64,000 bases of DNA from Zoroaster sp. YZ-2022. Lineage: Eukaryota; Echinodermata; Asteroidea; Forcipulatida; Zoroasteridae. The notes beneath the pieces were generated by a model, which ran no database searches, was not told the DNA's origin, and saw only the letters and a list, made by a program, of their open reading frames with translations. Location of the stretch: positions 7,955,902 to 8,019,901 of the forward strand of contig CM055828.1 of the NCBI GenBank assembly GCA_029582265.1, in the 5' to 3' direction. Position numbers and translations under genes: made by a program. Shown piece after piece: positions 1-10,545 of this stretch (positions are counted from its first letter, which is position 1; every line of letters begins with the position of its first letter).

Positions 1-269
1 AGGAGGAGGCCTCTTCCTCAGCCGGTTTCGGTGGGGAGGTCTTCTCCTCTGCAGTCTGGGGTTTCGGCCCCTGTGTTGTAGGGAACTCTCCCTCCTCTCG
101 CTCCGAATCTTCGGACACGGGCGGACCGGGAGTTCTTCTTCATTGTTGTCTGGGTCTTCGGACTCAGACACAGTTTGTGGTTGAAATCGCTTTACATCAA
201 GTTATAGCCTGCCACCCGCATCCTGCTTGGGATGTAAGAAGGTGGCAGGTCCTTTAAAGGTGACTCGCC

Positions 270-660
270 GTGGAAATGTTTCCACTGCGAGTGTACCTAT
301 GGGTGAAATCATGCTATAGCCTTGTCGGATGCGCGGGCTGTACTGGCTTGAACGCTCGCCCAACTTTGGGCTGCGACAAGCCAGACTGCCACGCAACATT
401 CGACAAGGTCCAGCCTTACAAAGCCGTAGGTGGTAAGGGAAGAAGAAGAGAGAATCGTTCCTCTTCTGATTCCGACTCTTCCACCAGGCCAACAACCAGC
501 GAAACGAAAACCCCTGTAAAAGGAAAAAATTTATCCGACTCTTCGGAGTCGGAAATGGAGCAGGTGGAGGTTAAGGACACTTGTCCTAAACCAATCCTGC
601 TCCGAGAAACTCTAGGGACACCCCGGGACCTCAGGGGTGCCCCCTCTAGAGACACCCAGG
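270..660 (+). pseudogene. ORF1 C-terminal remnant of the Tx1-like LINE
   Basis: An open stretch just upstream of the endonuclease encodes a cysteine-rich patch (CAGC, then CDKPDCH) followed by a serine- and charge-rich tail. Its place before ORF2 and its cysteine spacing suggest the nucleic-acid-binding ORF1 protein of a Tx1-type LINE. Upstream sequence from 1 is in other frames and starts outside the window. No clear CCHC zinc knuckle is intact. It could be a chance reading frame inside the element, so confidence is moderate. Confidence 0.45.
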
Positions 661-709
661 GCCTCCGGGGAGTGCTCCCACGTAATGTGTGTTTTCTTTT
701 CTTTCAAAA

Positions 710-1225
710 TGGCGATCATGAACGCAATTCTTTCATTGAATGTGAATGGGATGCGTGATCCCGTGAAGAAGACGAATTTTGATTTATGTAGGGGTATGAC
801 ATTTCCTGTCTTCAGGAGTGTCATATTTCCTCTGCAAAGACTTGGATTTTTGGCAGAGGGGTGGAAGGGAAGATGTTTGCCAGTTTTGGCACATCTTCCT
901 CTTGTGGCACTATTATTCTTCTTCCTGCCGGAAGCCCTTATGTTTTCAGATTCTTCCGTTGATTCTGACGGGAGAATCGTCTCTGAAATTTTGCGTGATT
1001 CTGGGGAGGCGGGGTGTTAGGCTGTGTACAGTCTACGCCCTTCTCATCAGGGCACGTCGTCTTTCTTCACGGAATTATGCTCTTTTGACGGGTAATTTTC
1101 CTGTTATTTTAACAGGAGATTTCAATTGTGTGTTAGATATTGAGCTCGACCGGCGTGGTTCTGATTCCACATCTTATGGGACCGGGGCCAATGAGCTGCG
1201 TCGACTCATATCTGATACTTCTTAA
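710..1225 (+). pseudogene. ORF2 endonuclease domain of the Tx1-like LINE (frameshifted)
   Basis: The start LSLNVNGMRDPVKK near 730-770 is the usual beginning of a LINE apurinic-like endonuclease, which nicks the target. The block VILTGDFNCVLD near 1105-1145, followed by an LDRRGS phrase, is the conserved GDFN motif of that fold. The two blocks lie in different reading frames, so at least one frameshift separates them, and the catalytic domain cannot be made intact. It sits directly before the reverse transcriptase region, as in ORF2 of L1/Tx1 elements. Confidence 0.75.
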
Positions 1226-2129
1226 AAGACTGTTGGCGGTCTTTAAACCCGTCCCAACGTTCTTATACATGGCGTAATGCAGCAAACACCGCGTCTAGCA
1301 GGCTCGATCGTTTTACGTATCGAGTTCTGTTGGCGATGTGTCATATCTGCATTCGCCATGTTATTCAGCGATCATGATAGTATTGTTTTGAATCTTTCTT
1401 TCTTTCCCTAAGAGAGCCAGTGTCGGCCAAGGTTTCTGGAAATGTAATGTTTCCGTCCTTGCCGATGCTGACTTTCAAAGAAAAATTTCGTATGGCTTAT
1501 GCGGGCTGGCAGACTCTCAAGGAGGGTTCGGTAATGAGCTTCTCTGGTGGGAGGATGTCAAGTCCCGTATTAAGTGTTTTATTATTTCCTTTTCTTGCCG
1601 CTTGGCAAGAAAAAGGCGGAAGTGTGAGTCACTTTTGGCTTCCTGCAATCTTCCATCTCAAATTAAATGCCGGACAGTGCAGCCCTGCTGTACTTGCCCG
1701 GCATGATTTTGAAGGAGAGTTAGAAAAACTGGACGACTTTGAAGCAGAGGGGCTCCGGATCCGTTCGCGGGTTCGCGACCTCGATGAAGGAGAAGCCGTC
1801 CAAATTTTTATCAACTCGAGACCTCCGGGCTCGGAAGAAACTCATTTCCTCAGTACGAGGCCCTGGCGGAAACGTCATTGACTCTGCTGGGGAGGTTATT
1901 AAAGTTTATCGAGACTTTTATCTCGATCTTTTTACTGAAGAGCCCGTGGAGGTTGATTTACAATCTCCCTTCCTTAGCTCTTTGTCTACTCGCGTAGACG
2001 AAGAGAGCCGTGTCGACTTGGAGAGCCCACTTGGGCTTTCCGAGCTCGATGCGGCTGTACGTAACATGCCAACGGTAAGACTCCGGGTTGTGACGGCCTT
2101 CCCAAAGAGTTCTATGTGACTTTTTGGGA

Positions 2130-4118
2130 CTTGGTTGGTCACGATCTTCTCAGGGGTTTCGTTGTGCTTTTAGTCTTAATATTCTAGGTGATTCCCAACG
2201 TTTGGGAGTCATCACACTTTTAGAAAAGAAGGGAGATCCGCTTGATCCAAAAAACAAGCGTCCCATCTCCCTTCTGAATGTCGACTATAAGATCCTGTCA
2301 AAGGCTCTGTGTTTGCGCTTGGGCAAAGTTTTGCCCGACATCATAGGTCCATTTCAAACTTGTGGCGTCAAGGGGAGGTCCATACACGATAATATCAGAC
2401 TCCTTAGGGATCTGGTTGATTTCGTGGGTGGGAAGAACCTTGACTGCCTTGATATTTCCTTGACCAGCAGAAGGCCTTTGACAGGGTCAACTGGTCCTTT
2501 TATTTAAGGTCCTCGACCGCTTTGGTTTTGGCCAAATTTCCGTCGCTGGATACAACTGTTATATACAGACATATCCAGTGCGGTTTTAGTCAATAAGGAA
2601 CTTTCTTCCCCTTTTTTCTGTCTAGGGGAGTAAGACAGGGTTGTCCTCTCTCCCCTATTATATGTTCTTTTATCGAGCCTTTTGCTCAATTAATTATTGG
2701 TGATACTCGCCTCGAGGGCCTGACAGTCCCTGGGGCCAACGGCTTTGCAATGTAGGGTGTTACAGTACGCTGATGACACTACCTGCATTGTAAGGGACTT
2801 CAGGTCTTTGAGGCGGCTTTCGGCTATCATTGATAGTTTCGAACGCGCGAGTGGGTCGCGTCTTAATGTGAACAAAACGCAAGGCTTAGTTTTGGGCTCA
2901 TGGCCCCCCAACCTTTCCGACGTGGCTCCGATTCAGTGGACCACTGACCCGATTAAGATCAACGGTGTCTGGGTTGGAAGTGGGGACATGGGCCTCTGGA
3001 ATTGGAGGGAGCGCGTTCCCCCTTTGCTTTCCACTTTGGATAAGTGGAGGGAGAACGCTCACTCTTTAAACAGGTATTACTTGTTAATACCTTGTTTTAA
3101 CACCTCTTTTTACCTAGGTCCGGTTTACCCGCTTCCTGCTTCAGTGGAGGGCGGTGAATCGGGCTATTTTTCCTTCATCTGGTCTGGCAAGACCGAACTC
3201 GTTCGTAGATCGGTTCTTGTCCAGTCACCGGATGAGGGTGGTTTGGGCGTCACTAATATTCGCCATAAATGCGACGCTTTATATGTTCGTGGGATGGGGG
3301 CTCTGTGGGGGGATGACGGTCCCCCGTGGAGGCACTTTGCTCTCTACTGGGTGGCCTTGTCCCTCCGCAGAGTCCTCCCCTCTTGGAGTAATACCACTCC
3401 TCACTCTTTGAGACCCACGGCTTATTATGGTTATTTTTGCAATTTGGTCTTGCTAATTTTTAGTATTTTGCCGGACTTTGATTGGGGGACCGTGACATTT
3501 CGACAATTGTGCGAACTGTTCGCGGTCCAACAGACCATTCAGAGGCCGGCTATTAATGTTCCTGACTTAGGTCAGGTTTTTAAATTTTGTAAAGCCTCCA
3601 TTTTAAATCACCGACTTCGGGATTTGAATTGGAGGATTATCTGGGGTGCCCTTAAGACATCCCAGAAAGTTTTTAAATGGGGCATTGGCAATGGCAAGTG
3701 TCCCAGGGTGGGATGTTCCCAGCCTGAGACACTGTGCCATGTTTTTTGGGATTGCTTATTCCTGACCATTTTGTGGTCATGGTTAGAGCATGTTGGGGGG
3801 AAACTCCGTCATAGCCCTTTCTCTCTGACTCAGTCTTGTGTTTTGTACGGTACGGGTCTCGACAACCGTCGGGATTCTTTACTTATTTTTTTGATTAGCA
3901 CGGTGAAGTGGCTGGTCTGGTGTTCTCGATGCGAAACCATGTTCGATGGTTCGCGAGTAGACGCCGACCGGGTGCTTTGCCGTGTCAAACTACAGATCGG
4001 AGAGAGAATTAAAATTGATTTTGCCAGATTAACTCTGGCTGAATTTCGCACCACTTGGTGTGTACATAATGTTTTGTGCACTGTCGTGAATGACCATTTG
4101 GTGATTCACGACTTTTAA
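2130..4118 (+). pseudogene. ORF2 reverse transcriptase and C-terminal domain of the Tx1-like LINE (frameshifted)
   Basis: Reverse transcriptase motifs appear in order. The fingers phrase ending RPISLLNVDYKILSKAL is at about 2255-2310. The QKAFDRV palm motif is at about 2468, in a shifted frame. The catalytic YADDT is at 2766-2780, followed by the FERASGSRLN..KTQGL block. From 2745 to 4118 the frame stays open for 457 codons and covers the thumb and the C-terminal region. That region includes CPRVGC...LCHVFWDC near 3700-3755, a Cys-His motif usual at the end of L1/Tx1 ORF2. Frameshifts near 2470-2745 break the palm, so the enzyme is inactive. Confidence 0.85.
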
Positions 4119-4520
4119 TAATCCTTTTCATATGTGACCCTCGGGTCATTTTATACATTTATTTGTTATACACTTTCACTAGTGTATTTTTTTTTGTAGT
4201 TGAACAGACAGAAAGGGTCGTACCCTTGCATGTTGCGGCATGTGTAGCGTGGCTACTCTGTCTGTCCTGATTTCTTTCTTTGTGAGTTTTGTGGGTGTTG
4301 GTATATAATTGTTTTTTGTGAGAGTTTGATATGCATGAGGTATATGAATGAGTACCTGTTCTTTTTAGACAACTGAGTTTTGTATATTTGCGTGTGTTTG
4401 TTCGTTTGTCCCGTTGCGTAAGGCAGGAGGGTTCGTAACCCTACTAACCTAGGTGCGATGTGATCGCCCTGCCTTGGGTGCCAGTCAAGTTGTCTTGACT
4501 GACACCCCAAATTAAAAATA
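4119..4520 (+). other. 3' untranslated region of the Tx1-like LINE
   Basis: Non-coding sequence between the ORF2 stop and the abrupt switch to another repeat at about 4521. It contains a small inverted repeat near the end (GTCAAG..CTTGAC at about 4484-4500) and finishes in a short A-rich run. No long poly(A) is present. Confidence 0.6.
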
Positions 4521-4590
4521 AGTGGAAGTTAATGTGATAAAAAATAGCGAAACAGCTGGGTATTCGTTCACGAATACAATTGAGCTCTAG
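4521..4590 (-). mobile_element. 5' terminal fragment of the hairpin-capped element, reverse orientation
   Basis: Read on the minus strand, this piece is CTAGAGCTCAATT, then the hairpin GTATTCGT-GA-ACGAATAC, then CCCAGCTGTTTCGCTATTTT. That is the same as the left ends at 39908, 42217 and 44791. Only about 70 bp is left, and it meets the 3' end of the LINE directly. Either the LINE inserted into this element or the element was truncated by another event. Confidence 0.8.
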
Positions 4591-4599
4591 TTTATATTA

Positions 4600-4907
4600 A
4601 TGTTGTTTTACGTTTAATATCTTTATTCACATGATGGTCCAGAGCAGAATTATATTTAATTCATTTCCCTTCCTTCAAAATATTTGGATGTTTAAAATGC
4701 CTCACGCCCTCTTGTGACAGACAGAACTTCAGTGGAAACTCGTGATTTCATTGGTCAATTTTATAATGAATATTCATTTTTCTACACGAGGCCTTGGTTA
4801 TTTCGCGCACGTGTTTGTATTGTGTATAGTATATACACGCTGTAAATATAAACATTGCATTTCCGCGGCGTGCACGTGTAAAAAGCTGCATCGTATAACG
4901 TGTACAA
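4600..4907 (+). promoter_or_regulatory. Candidate promoter and 5' leader of the KCNQ1-like gene
   Basis: This stretch lies directly upstream of the channel exon. It has an inverted CCAAT box (ATTGG) near 4751, two CACGTG E-boxes near 4808 and 4873, and a short GC-rich patch around 4865. An in-frame stop TAA at 4896-4898 limits how far the reading frame can extend. No transcription start can be placed from sequence alone, and these short motifs can occur by chance. Confidence 0.35.
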
Positions 4908-5144
4908 ATGGGTACGGCTAATTTACCTCAACTACACGTACGTCGCATCGCGCACATGGCAATCCGTCAATCAGCATACTGCATACACACGCTGTCTAGT
5001 CTATGTCTGCCTGAGCTACAGTATAGTGGGTTCATCACTTTTATGCTGGTTCTCCAGGGTGCGCCTCCCAATTTCTTTACGAAATGCTTTCCAGGTTACC
5101 CAGATCCTGAGGTCAAAAAACACCATAGTTCTTCCTCCCCAAGA

Positions 5145-5593
5145 ATGGCTGAAGCCGATGGTCGCCCACCCCCTGATTTACGGAAAACGAGCGGGTATTC
5201 GTACAGCACAGTGAGCTCAAGCATGGCCGATATGGAGTTGGAAATGGATCCCGTTAGCACCAGCACCGCATCCGGCGAGACGTTTATGTACTCCCTGCCG
5301 TCTGATACGGCCATGGCCGGGGCGACGTCACCATCGCTGTCGCCGGCAGCCACCGCGGCATCACTGCCCAAGAGCACGATAGGTGTAGCTACCACTGCCA
5401 TTGGAGGCATAGGACACAAAAATCTCAACACTACCTTAAACAATGATGCACAAACTAACAGAGAACTACAGAGGAAGTATTCCATGCATATGAATAAAAA
5501 CAGGGCGATGAAAAAGATGAGTTTTCAGGGATTGGTCTACAATTTTTTGGAACGTCCTACTGGATGGAAGTGTTTCTTGTACCACTTTACAGT
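5145..5593 (+). CDS. KCNQ1: First coding exon of a KCNQ1-like voltage-gated potassium channel (partial gene)
   Basis: The exon would encode the cytoplasmic N-terminus of a Kv7.1-type potassium channel subunit. Four such subunits form a slow K+ pore in the plasma membrane. The last residues, VYNFLERPTGWKC followed by F-L-Y-H-F-T-V from 5535, match the segment just before S1 in KCNQ1 and differ from the ERPRGW form of KCNQ2-5. Upstream is a poorly conserved Ser/Thr/Pro/Ala-rich tail and a basic patch, RKYS then RAMKKMS, with possible kinase sites. I chose ATG 5145 (A at -3, G at +4), giving 149 codons plus 2 bases. An in-frame ATG at 4908 would add 79 unremarkable residues. The exon stops in phase 2, as I recall for human KCNQ1 exon 1. 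Later exons were not found. Confidence 0.85.
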
Positions 5594-5599
5594 GTAAGT
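5594..5599 (+). other. Splice donor of KCNQ1-like exon 1
   Basis: GTAAGT directly follows ..ACAGT, splitting the final valine codon after its second base. Without splicing, the frame hits TAA at 5595. The strong consensus and the conserved phase support a real donor. Confidence 0.8.
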
Positions 5600-7025
5600 A
5601 TTTGTTTTTATTGTTTTTATTTAAAGGGAAAATTCTAATATTTTTATACTTAGTTTAGGAAAGAATATAGAATACAACCGCCACTTTTCTATCCAAATTA
5701 TGACAAAGGTTATATCAAAGGTTTTCTTTTAAAAGGTGATAGAGGACACACGTAGGCCTAAGGAGAGAAAAGTGTAGTACAAGTAGTCAAGTGAGGATTG
5801 GAAACGATATTTTGGGAGATTTTGAGCAATGAATGTATGCACAACCATTGAGACGTTGGCCATTTTTATGTCTGCTAAAAATATATGCTTAGACATTATG
5901 CATAAGTGGCGTTTGGATTCAACATTCTTTCCAAAAGATAATTGGTTTGGTTTTCGGCTATTTTCCTTTTAAAATTCCCTTCCCCAATTTTTTTTACAAA
6001 AGTCTGTTTTTGTTTTTAAATTTGATTTGTCTGTACGTATAGAGCAACTATTTAGAAATCCTTTGCTCTTTAAAATTCTGAATATTCTGACATGGACTTG
6101 AATCTTAAAACTGATTTTGAAAGAAAATAATCTATAAAGTCAATAATTTTATTAATTATTAAAATAATAATTGAGTTTGAATAGTTAAATACTTGAGGAC
6201 TGACTTGTCAACAGGAAGGACTTTGCAGCGCACAAGACAATAGGACAACAGTCGATTTTATGCTAACACTGAAATTCATTGTGAACATTGGGGAAGGGGG
6301 GGGGGGATGAAATCGGGTGAAGTCACTACGGCGTAGTGTCCCGGCTGGCTCTTGGATGGGTCTTAGAATCTTCTAGGGTTCTAGATGATCTGTAATGCTA
6401 TCTGGGGGCATATATTTAAACATCATATCATGGAGTATCCTTATCATTTTTAAGTGTTACAGAGAATCGATGCAAACAATTTTGCTTGGACATTCCCCTC
6501 TTAAATTATCAGTAGGGAGACCCCCTTCCCTCTGTGATTTGAGCCCCTGGAGGGCCTGTTATTGTTGCATATTTCACTTAAGTTTTGGATCAGTTCACTT
6601 TGATTTTCCTTGTAAAAAGGAAGTAAATTACTTTCAAATATTTTCACAAAATAATTGACCAAATCATGATTCAATCCTTAAGTGTCATTATTTGTCCAGT
6701 AATTAATTAATTACGCTGCATCAAAAATGTATGATTCACTTAATTGACCTATATGTACATACATTAGTACATACATAGCTGTTGAAGACTTAGTCACACT
6801 CCTGAGACATGGAAGTTTGTGCAGAATTTTGGGATGACTTGTATAGTTTTTTTGTGAGTTGTGTGTTTGACTTTGAGTATAACATATGTAAAGTGATGTG
6901 TTTGTGCAGTTCTAGAGTGATGTACTTTCTAATTCTATCCACACCATAGTCAGCTATTTTGTGAAATTATGACTTATTCGAAAGTCATGTATTTCCTTTC
7001 TACAAAGAAATTAGCGATATACAGA
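5600..7025 (+). other. Intronic sequence without recognisable features
   Basis: AT-rich, non-coding sequence after the donor. It has a G-run at about 6294-6306 and a short palindrome CACTACGGCGTAGTG near 6325. I see no exon, RNA gene or clear transposon end. Confidence 0.5.
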
Positions 7026-7026
7026 T

Positions 7027-7300
7027 AAGGCCCCCCCAAAAAAGTCTCTGGTTTCTGGTCATAGGTCGGCTTCAAAATTGGTGCAGTGATGCGCTTTTTT
7101 TTTGCTAACTAGTGAAATACGTGATACATGTATATGCGGTTATTAACCAGACCAAATTTCCCATACACAAAGTATGGTGGCTAAGAGAGGCCTCACAAAT
7201 TGGGCAAACGTTCATACCCCTCTGTGAAAAAGTCGTTTTAAAACACGGCAGAATTCCAATCGATCCAGCAATTTTGGCTGCAATTGGACATTGTTTCAGC
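7027..7300 (+). mobile_element. Short DNA element with AAGGCCCCCC / GTCTCTGG end (family K)
   Basis: Shares a long stretch with copies near 13977, 48488 and 52595: an end with AAGGCC, a C-run and GTCTCTGGTTTCTGGTC, a middle with CCATACACAAAGTATGGTGG, and a far end with TTTTGGCTGCAATTGGAC. The copy near 13977 shows matching inverted ends (TCTCCGATTTCT and its complement), so this is probably a MITE. No transposase is present. Confidence 0.65.
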
Positions 7301-7580
7301 AAGGCACTCACAGACAGTCACTTGAGTATTTTAGGTTGCATTGCCAATTGGTAGGTCAAATCACAGAGTCACACAGAGCTGTGTGTACTGATTTATTTGA
7401 GTGCACTGCACAAAGTCAATGGGTTGGGAGTTACGTACAAATTTTGAGTGTCTTTGGGTTTGACCTCCTATCACAGCCACATGTGCTTGCATGTATTTGA
7501 GTGCACTGCACAAAGTCAATGGGTTAAGAGAGACATACAAATTTTGAGTGTCTTTGAGTGTTAAACCTATAGGAGGGTTA
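7300..7580 (-). mobile_element. TTAA-type MITE with GGAGGGTTA end (family 4), partial
   Basis: Reverse-complement relative of the element at 11745-12106. Both share CAAAGTCAATGGGTT, CAAATTTTGAGTGTCTTTG and CCTATAGGAGGGTTA. Part of the middle is duplicated here: the phrase TTTGAGTGCACTGCACAAAG occurs near 7396 and again near 7496. The left end runs into the neighbouring element and is missing. The right end reads GGGTTAG, one base off TTAA. Confidence 0.65.
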
Positions 7581-7954
7581 GCTAAGGAAGGGTTCAGAAG
7601 GAATCAGTGGTTGATATTGCCATTAGCCCCAGGCAAGTGAATTACCATAACAGAAGAACTACCGTAACAGACGAACTACTACATCTGTTTCATGTATGTG
7701 TAGGTTTGAGGGGGCTAGTGTACAAAAATAAAAAAACTCATCATCACAATTCCAACAAACACTTACAGTGTGAGGCAGTTCTTTGACAGTTCTACGGTAG
7801 AGGAAAATAATCATGGTATAAACTCATTTTAAATAAATGAGTTTTTAGATTGTGGAACTAAATTTAAAGATCTGTTTTGAGACATTGAAATTCACATGAA
7901 CTTTAGAACAATTACGGTTTTGGTATAATTTATTCATGGTCTTTGCATAGTTGT
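7581..7954 (+). other. Non-coding gap
   Basis: Contains a short local duplication (CCATAACAGAAGAACTA / CCGTAACAGACGAACTA near 7649-7678). Nothing else was recognised. Confidence 0.4.
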
Positions 7955-8224
7955 TTAACGCTAACCACCCCAAATCCTGCAAAATCCTCCAAGGGGCACT
8001 TTTTTGAAAAAAATCAGCACTGTTGGAAACTGGTACTTTCACCTCTTCAAATGGGGCAAAATTACTACCTGCCAAGAAGTACAGGCCATAAGTGCTGAAT
8101 GTGAAAGATCAACGAAAATGCATGGTGCATTTTGAAGATAAGGGCATGTTTCCAAAAATGCACTGATGGATTTTGGAGGATTCAGGAAGGTTCCTAGCCA
8201 GAATACGTAGGGGGTTAGGTTTAA
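7955..8224 (+). mobile_element. piggyBac-like MITE, family 1
   Basis: Bounded by TTAA at 7955-7958 and 8221-8224, with inner ends related to AACCCTAACC and its complement. The body shares GGTACTTTCACCTCTTCAAA, GTACAGGCCATAAGTGCTG and GCATGGTGCATTTTGAAG with copies at 12839, 18925 and 48213. TTAA target duplications and CCC...GGG termini are the hallmark of the piggyBac superfamily. There is no coding capacity. Confidence 0.75.
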
Positions 8225-8966
8225 TTTAGTAATGACTTTTCAAAGGGCTACTAAACACTAAGGAGGGTTAGTACAATCCAGATACTTGTCTTGCTGGCTA
8301 CCATCAAATTCTAGTTACGTGTAATTTCAGCCCCTGCAGAGTATAAAAAGATCTTTATTATTAATAAACAAAATATATAATAATAAGAAATAAATAAAAA
8401 ATCTGGGCCCTGTTTTGTTAACTGAACTCAGACCATAAACCTAACACCTTTTTAATTGGCTTTGCCAAGGACTCACCTTGAGTATTTGTTTTGTAATGTG
8501 TTATAAATGCGTACTTGTTGCTGACTGTAGTCTCTGCAGATTTAATTAAATATCTTGATGCAGTACAGCTCATGCAAACAATAATGATCAATAGATATTC
8601 GTCAAGAAAAGCCTCTGTGCCATCCCAAAAAATTAGTCCCAATTGAGTCGCCAGCAGTCAGTGTACATGTAATGTTTGTATTAGGTCAATGTGGATCGAT
8701 TCAGGTGAGGGGGCAAGGGCACGCCCATCTTCAATCTCAATGTATTTTTAATTTTAAAAAGTACTGCACACCTCAGTGATCTGACATGGTATTTGAACAA
8801 CAACCTATAACTTTTTATTTGAACAACTGTTATTTTTTACTTTAAATACAAACATTTCATGATGTGTGAGGTCTGGTAGGTATGGCAGGATTTTTCCCCG
8901 CCTTCTCCCTCTGTGGACACCAGGTTCGAATCCCGCTCAGACTCGAACTCACAAGTTTTCAGTCAC
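8225..8966 (+). other. Non-coding gap with an isolated tRNA-like B-box
   Basis: AT-rich. GGTTCGAATCC near 8921-8931 resembles an RNA polymerase III B-box, but no A-box or cloverleaf is evident. It may be a decayed SINE head. Nothing else was recognised. Confidence 0.35.
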
Positions 8967-10545
8967 GGTAACTTCGTGACACTTTGACACATAATTTTAG
9001 ACTTCAAGTGCATACAATATAAATACTTTATAGTTTAATCAATAAGAACAAATTACAGTTACACATTGTACTTGGTGCTACTACCTCCATTCCTATGAGA
9101 AAAAAAAAAAAATATCTCCAAGCATATATTAAATATGAATTTTAATAACACTGGTAACTGCGTGACATGAAATAGGACATGGGTTTTTACCGTATTTACT
9201 TAAACAAAAAACTCTGTGAAATTAAGGCACATAATACACGTTTTTGATATAGAATGCATTAAGTAGATATTCAGCTTTAATATGACATCCATTATTAACA
9301 AATATTATGATGACTTCAATCATTATAATAATCATGAAAAAAAATCATGCGGTAACTTCGTGACGGTAACTTCATGACAAAAGGTTGACATCATAATAAT
9401 CAATTTAGGGTTCTTTTAAAATTGTCTTAAAACATAAACAAATATTGGATTCTTGTCTACTTTGTACAAAACAAACCCCATTTACTGCTTACTGCTCACT
9501 GCTCATCATATGTAATAAATGCAATTTATAAAACTATTTTTCATATATTTTAATTTTTTTCTTCAGATTTTGTCTTTTTTTTTACATAACAAATAGTTTC
9601 GCATCACAATAAATCTTCTGGAACCAGCAAATGTTATCACAATATCTAATTATAATAAATTATACAGTTTACATGTACATTTGTACTACTGTAACTGTAA
9701 CTCATAAGAAAAACATTTACATTGAAGACCGTCACATACTGTACAATTTTGGTTTTACCCATCAATCGGCAGTAAGTTTGTTAGTTACACACACCATAAT
9801 TGCGAATATTTGAATGCATTTCCAAACAGATAAAAAAACAAAAACTGGTCAAACTTTACAGTTACTATACAATGAGACATGACTGTTTTCATCTACTCTA
9901 CTAATGTGTACATGTATCTTACAATACTAATGTGTACATGTATCTTACAATACTAATGTGTACATGTATCTTACAATACTAATGTGTACATGTATCTTAC
10001 AATACTAATGTGTACATGTATCTTACAATTTCCAAATATAATTATGAGATGTATGTGTATACTGTATGTGTGTATAATAACGATCTTGCAAAATTCATAT
10101 AAACCAAGTTTACTCTATGAAAGCTGACTGCTCACTGGCTCATGCTAAAGCACTCAATACAGATTCATTGTTTACTGAAGTTTATTTTTCTTTCAAGCCT
10201 TTAAATGCTCATTTGCATAACACTCAAAAGTAATAAACACTTTGCCATGTCAGGGTATAATTTACAGCATCACAAACATGTAGTGCCCAAGTAAGTTATC
10301 AAAATGAAAATTTGCTGTACATTTCAATAGGATGTCACGTTGTTACCGTCGCGAAGTTACCAAAAAGTAACTTCATGACACTTTTGAAATTGCTATAATT
10401 AATAAACAAGATGAAAATTTAAAAAAAATGCATGTGCATCTTTTTTAATTATATGCATGTGATTTGGGTAATAAATAAAATTTTATTCCCATAAGAACTT
10501 TATGAGAAATTTAAAAAAAAATTACTTTTTTGGTAACTTCGTGAC
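8967..10545. repeat. Cluster of eight GGTAACTTCGTGAC-type motifs
   Basis: A 14-bp word GGTAACTTCGTGAC or a close variant occurs at 8967, 9153, 9351, 9365, 10333 (reverse), 10348 (reverse), 10367 and 10532. Two are directly adjacent at 9351-9378. The DNA between them is AT-rich and otherwise unlike itself. I saw no further copies elsewhere in the window. This may be a repeated protein-binding site, or subterminal repeats of an unrecognised DNA transposon. Confidence 0.7.
9900..10029 (+). repeat. 26-bp tandem repeat, five perfect copies
   Basis: The unit ACTAATGTGTACATGTATCT plus TACAAT repeats five times without visible differences. It lies inside the GGTAACTTCGTGAC cluster region and contains a TACATGTA palindrome. 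Confidence 0.95.

Larger units (their letters stand above)
1..4520 (+). mobile_element. Tx1-like (L1 group) non-LTR retrotransposon, decayed, 5' end outside window
   Basis: A LINE copying itself through an RNA intermediate by target-primed reverse transcription. Broken reading frames in order show an ORF1-like tail, an apurinic-type endonuclease, a reverse transcriptase with the catalytic YADD at 2766-2777, and a C-terminal cysteine-histidine motif. The phrase around 2250-2330 (KNKRPISLLNVDYKILSKAL) and the following QTCG..GRSIHDN block are typical of the Tx1/L1 group. Several frameshifts and stops split ORF2, so it is not autonomous. The 3' end lies near 4520, where sequence changes abruptly to the end of another repeat. 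The clade call rests on recalled motif similarity. Confidence 0.85.

Noticed and set aside
4908..5144. N-terminal extension of the KCNQ1-like protein from ATG 4908
   Set aside because: Weak start context (C at -3) and no resemblance to channel N-termini; ATG 5145 is preferred, though 4908 cannot be excluded.
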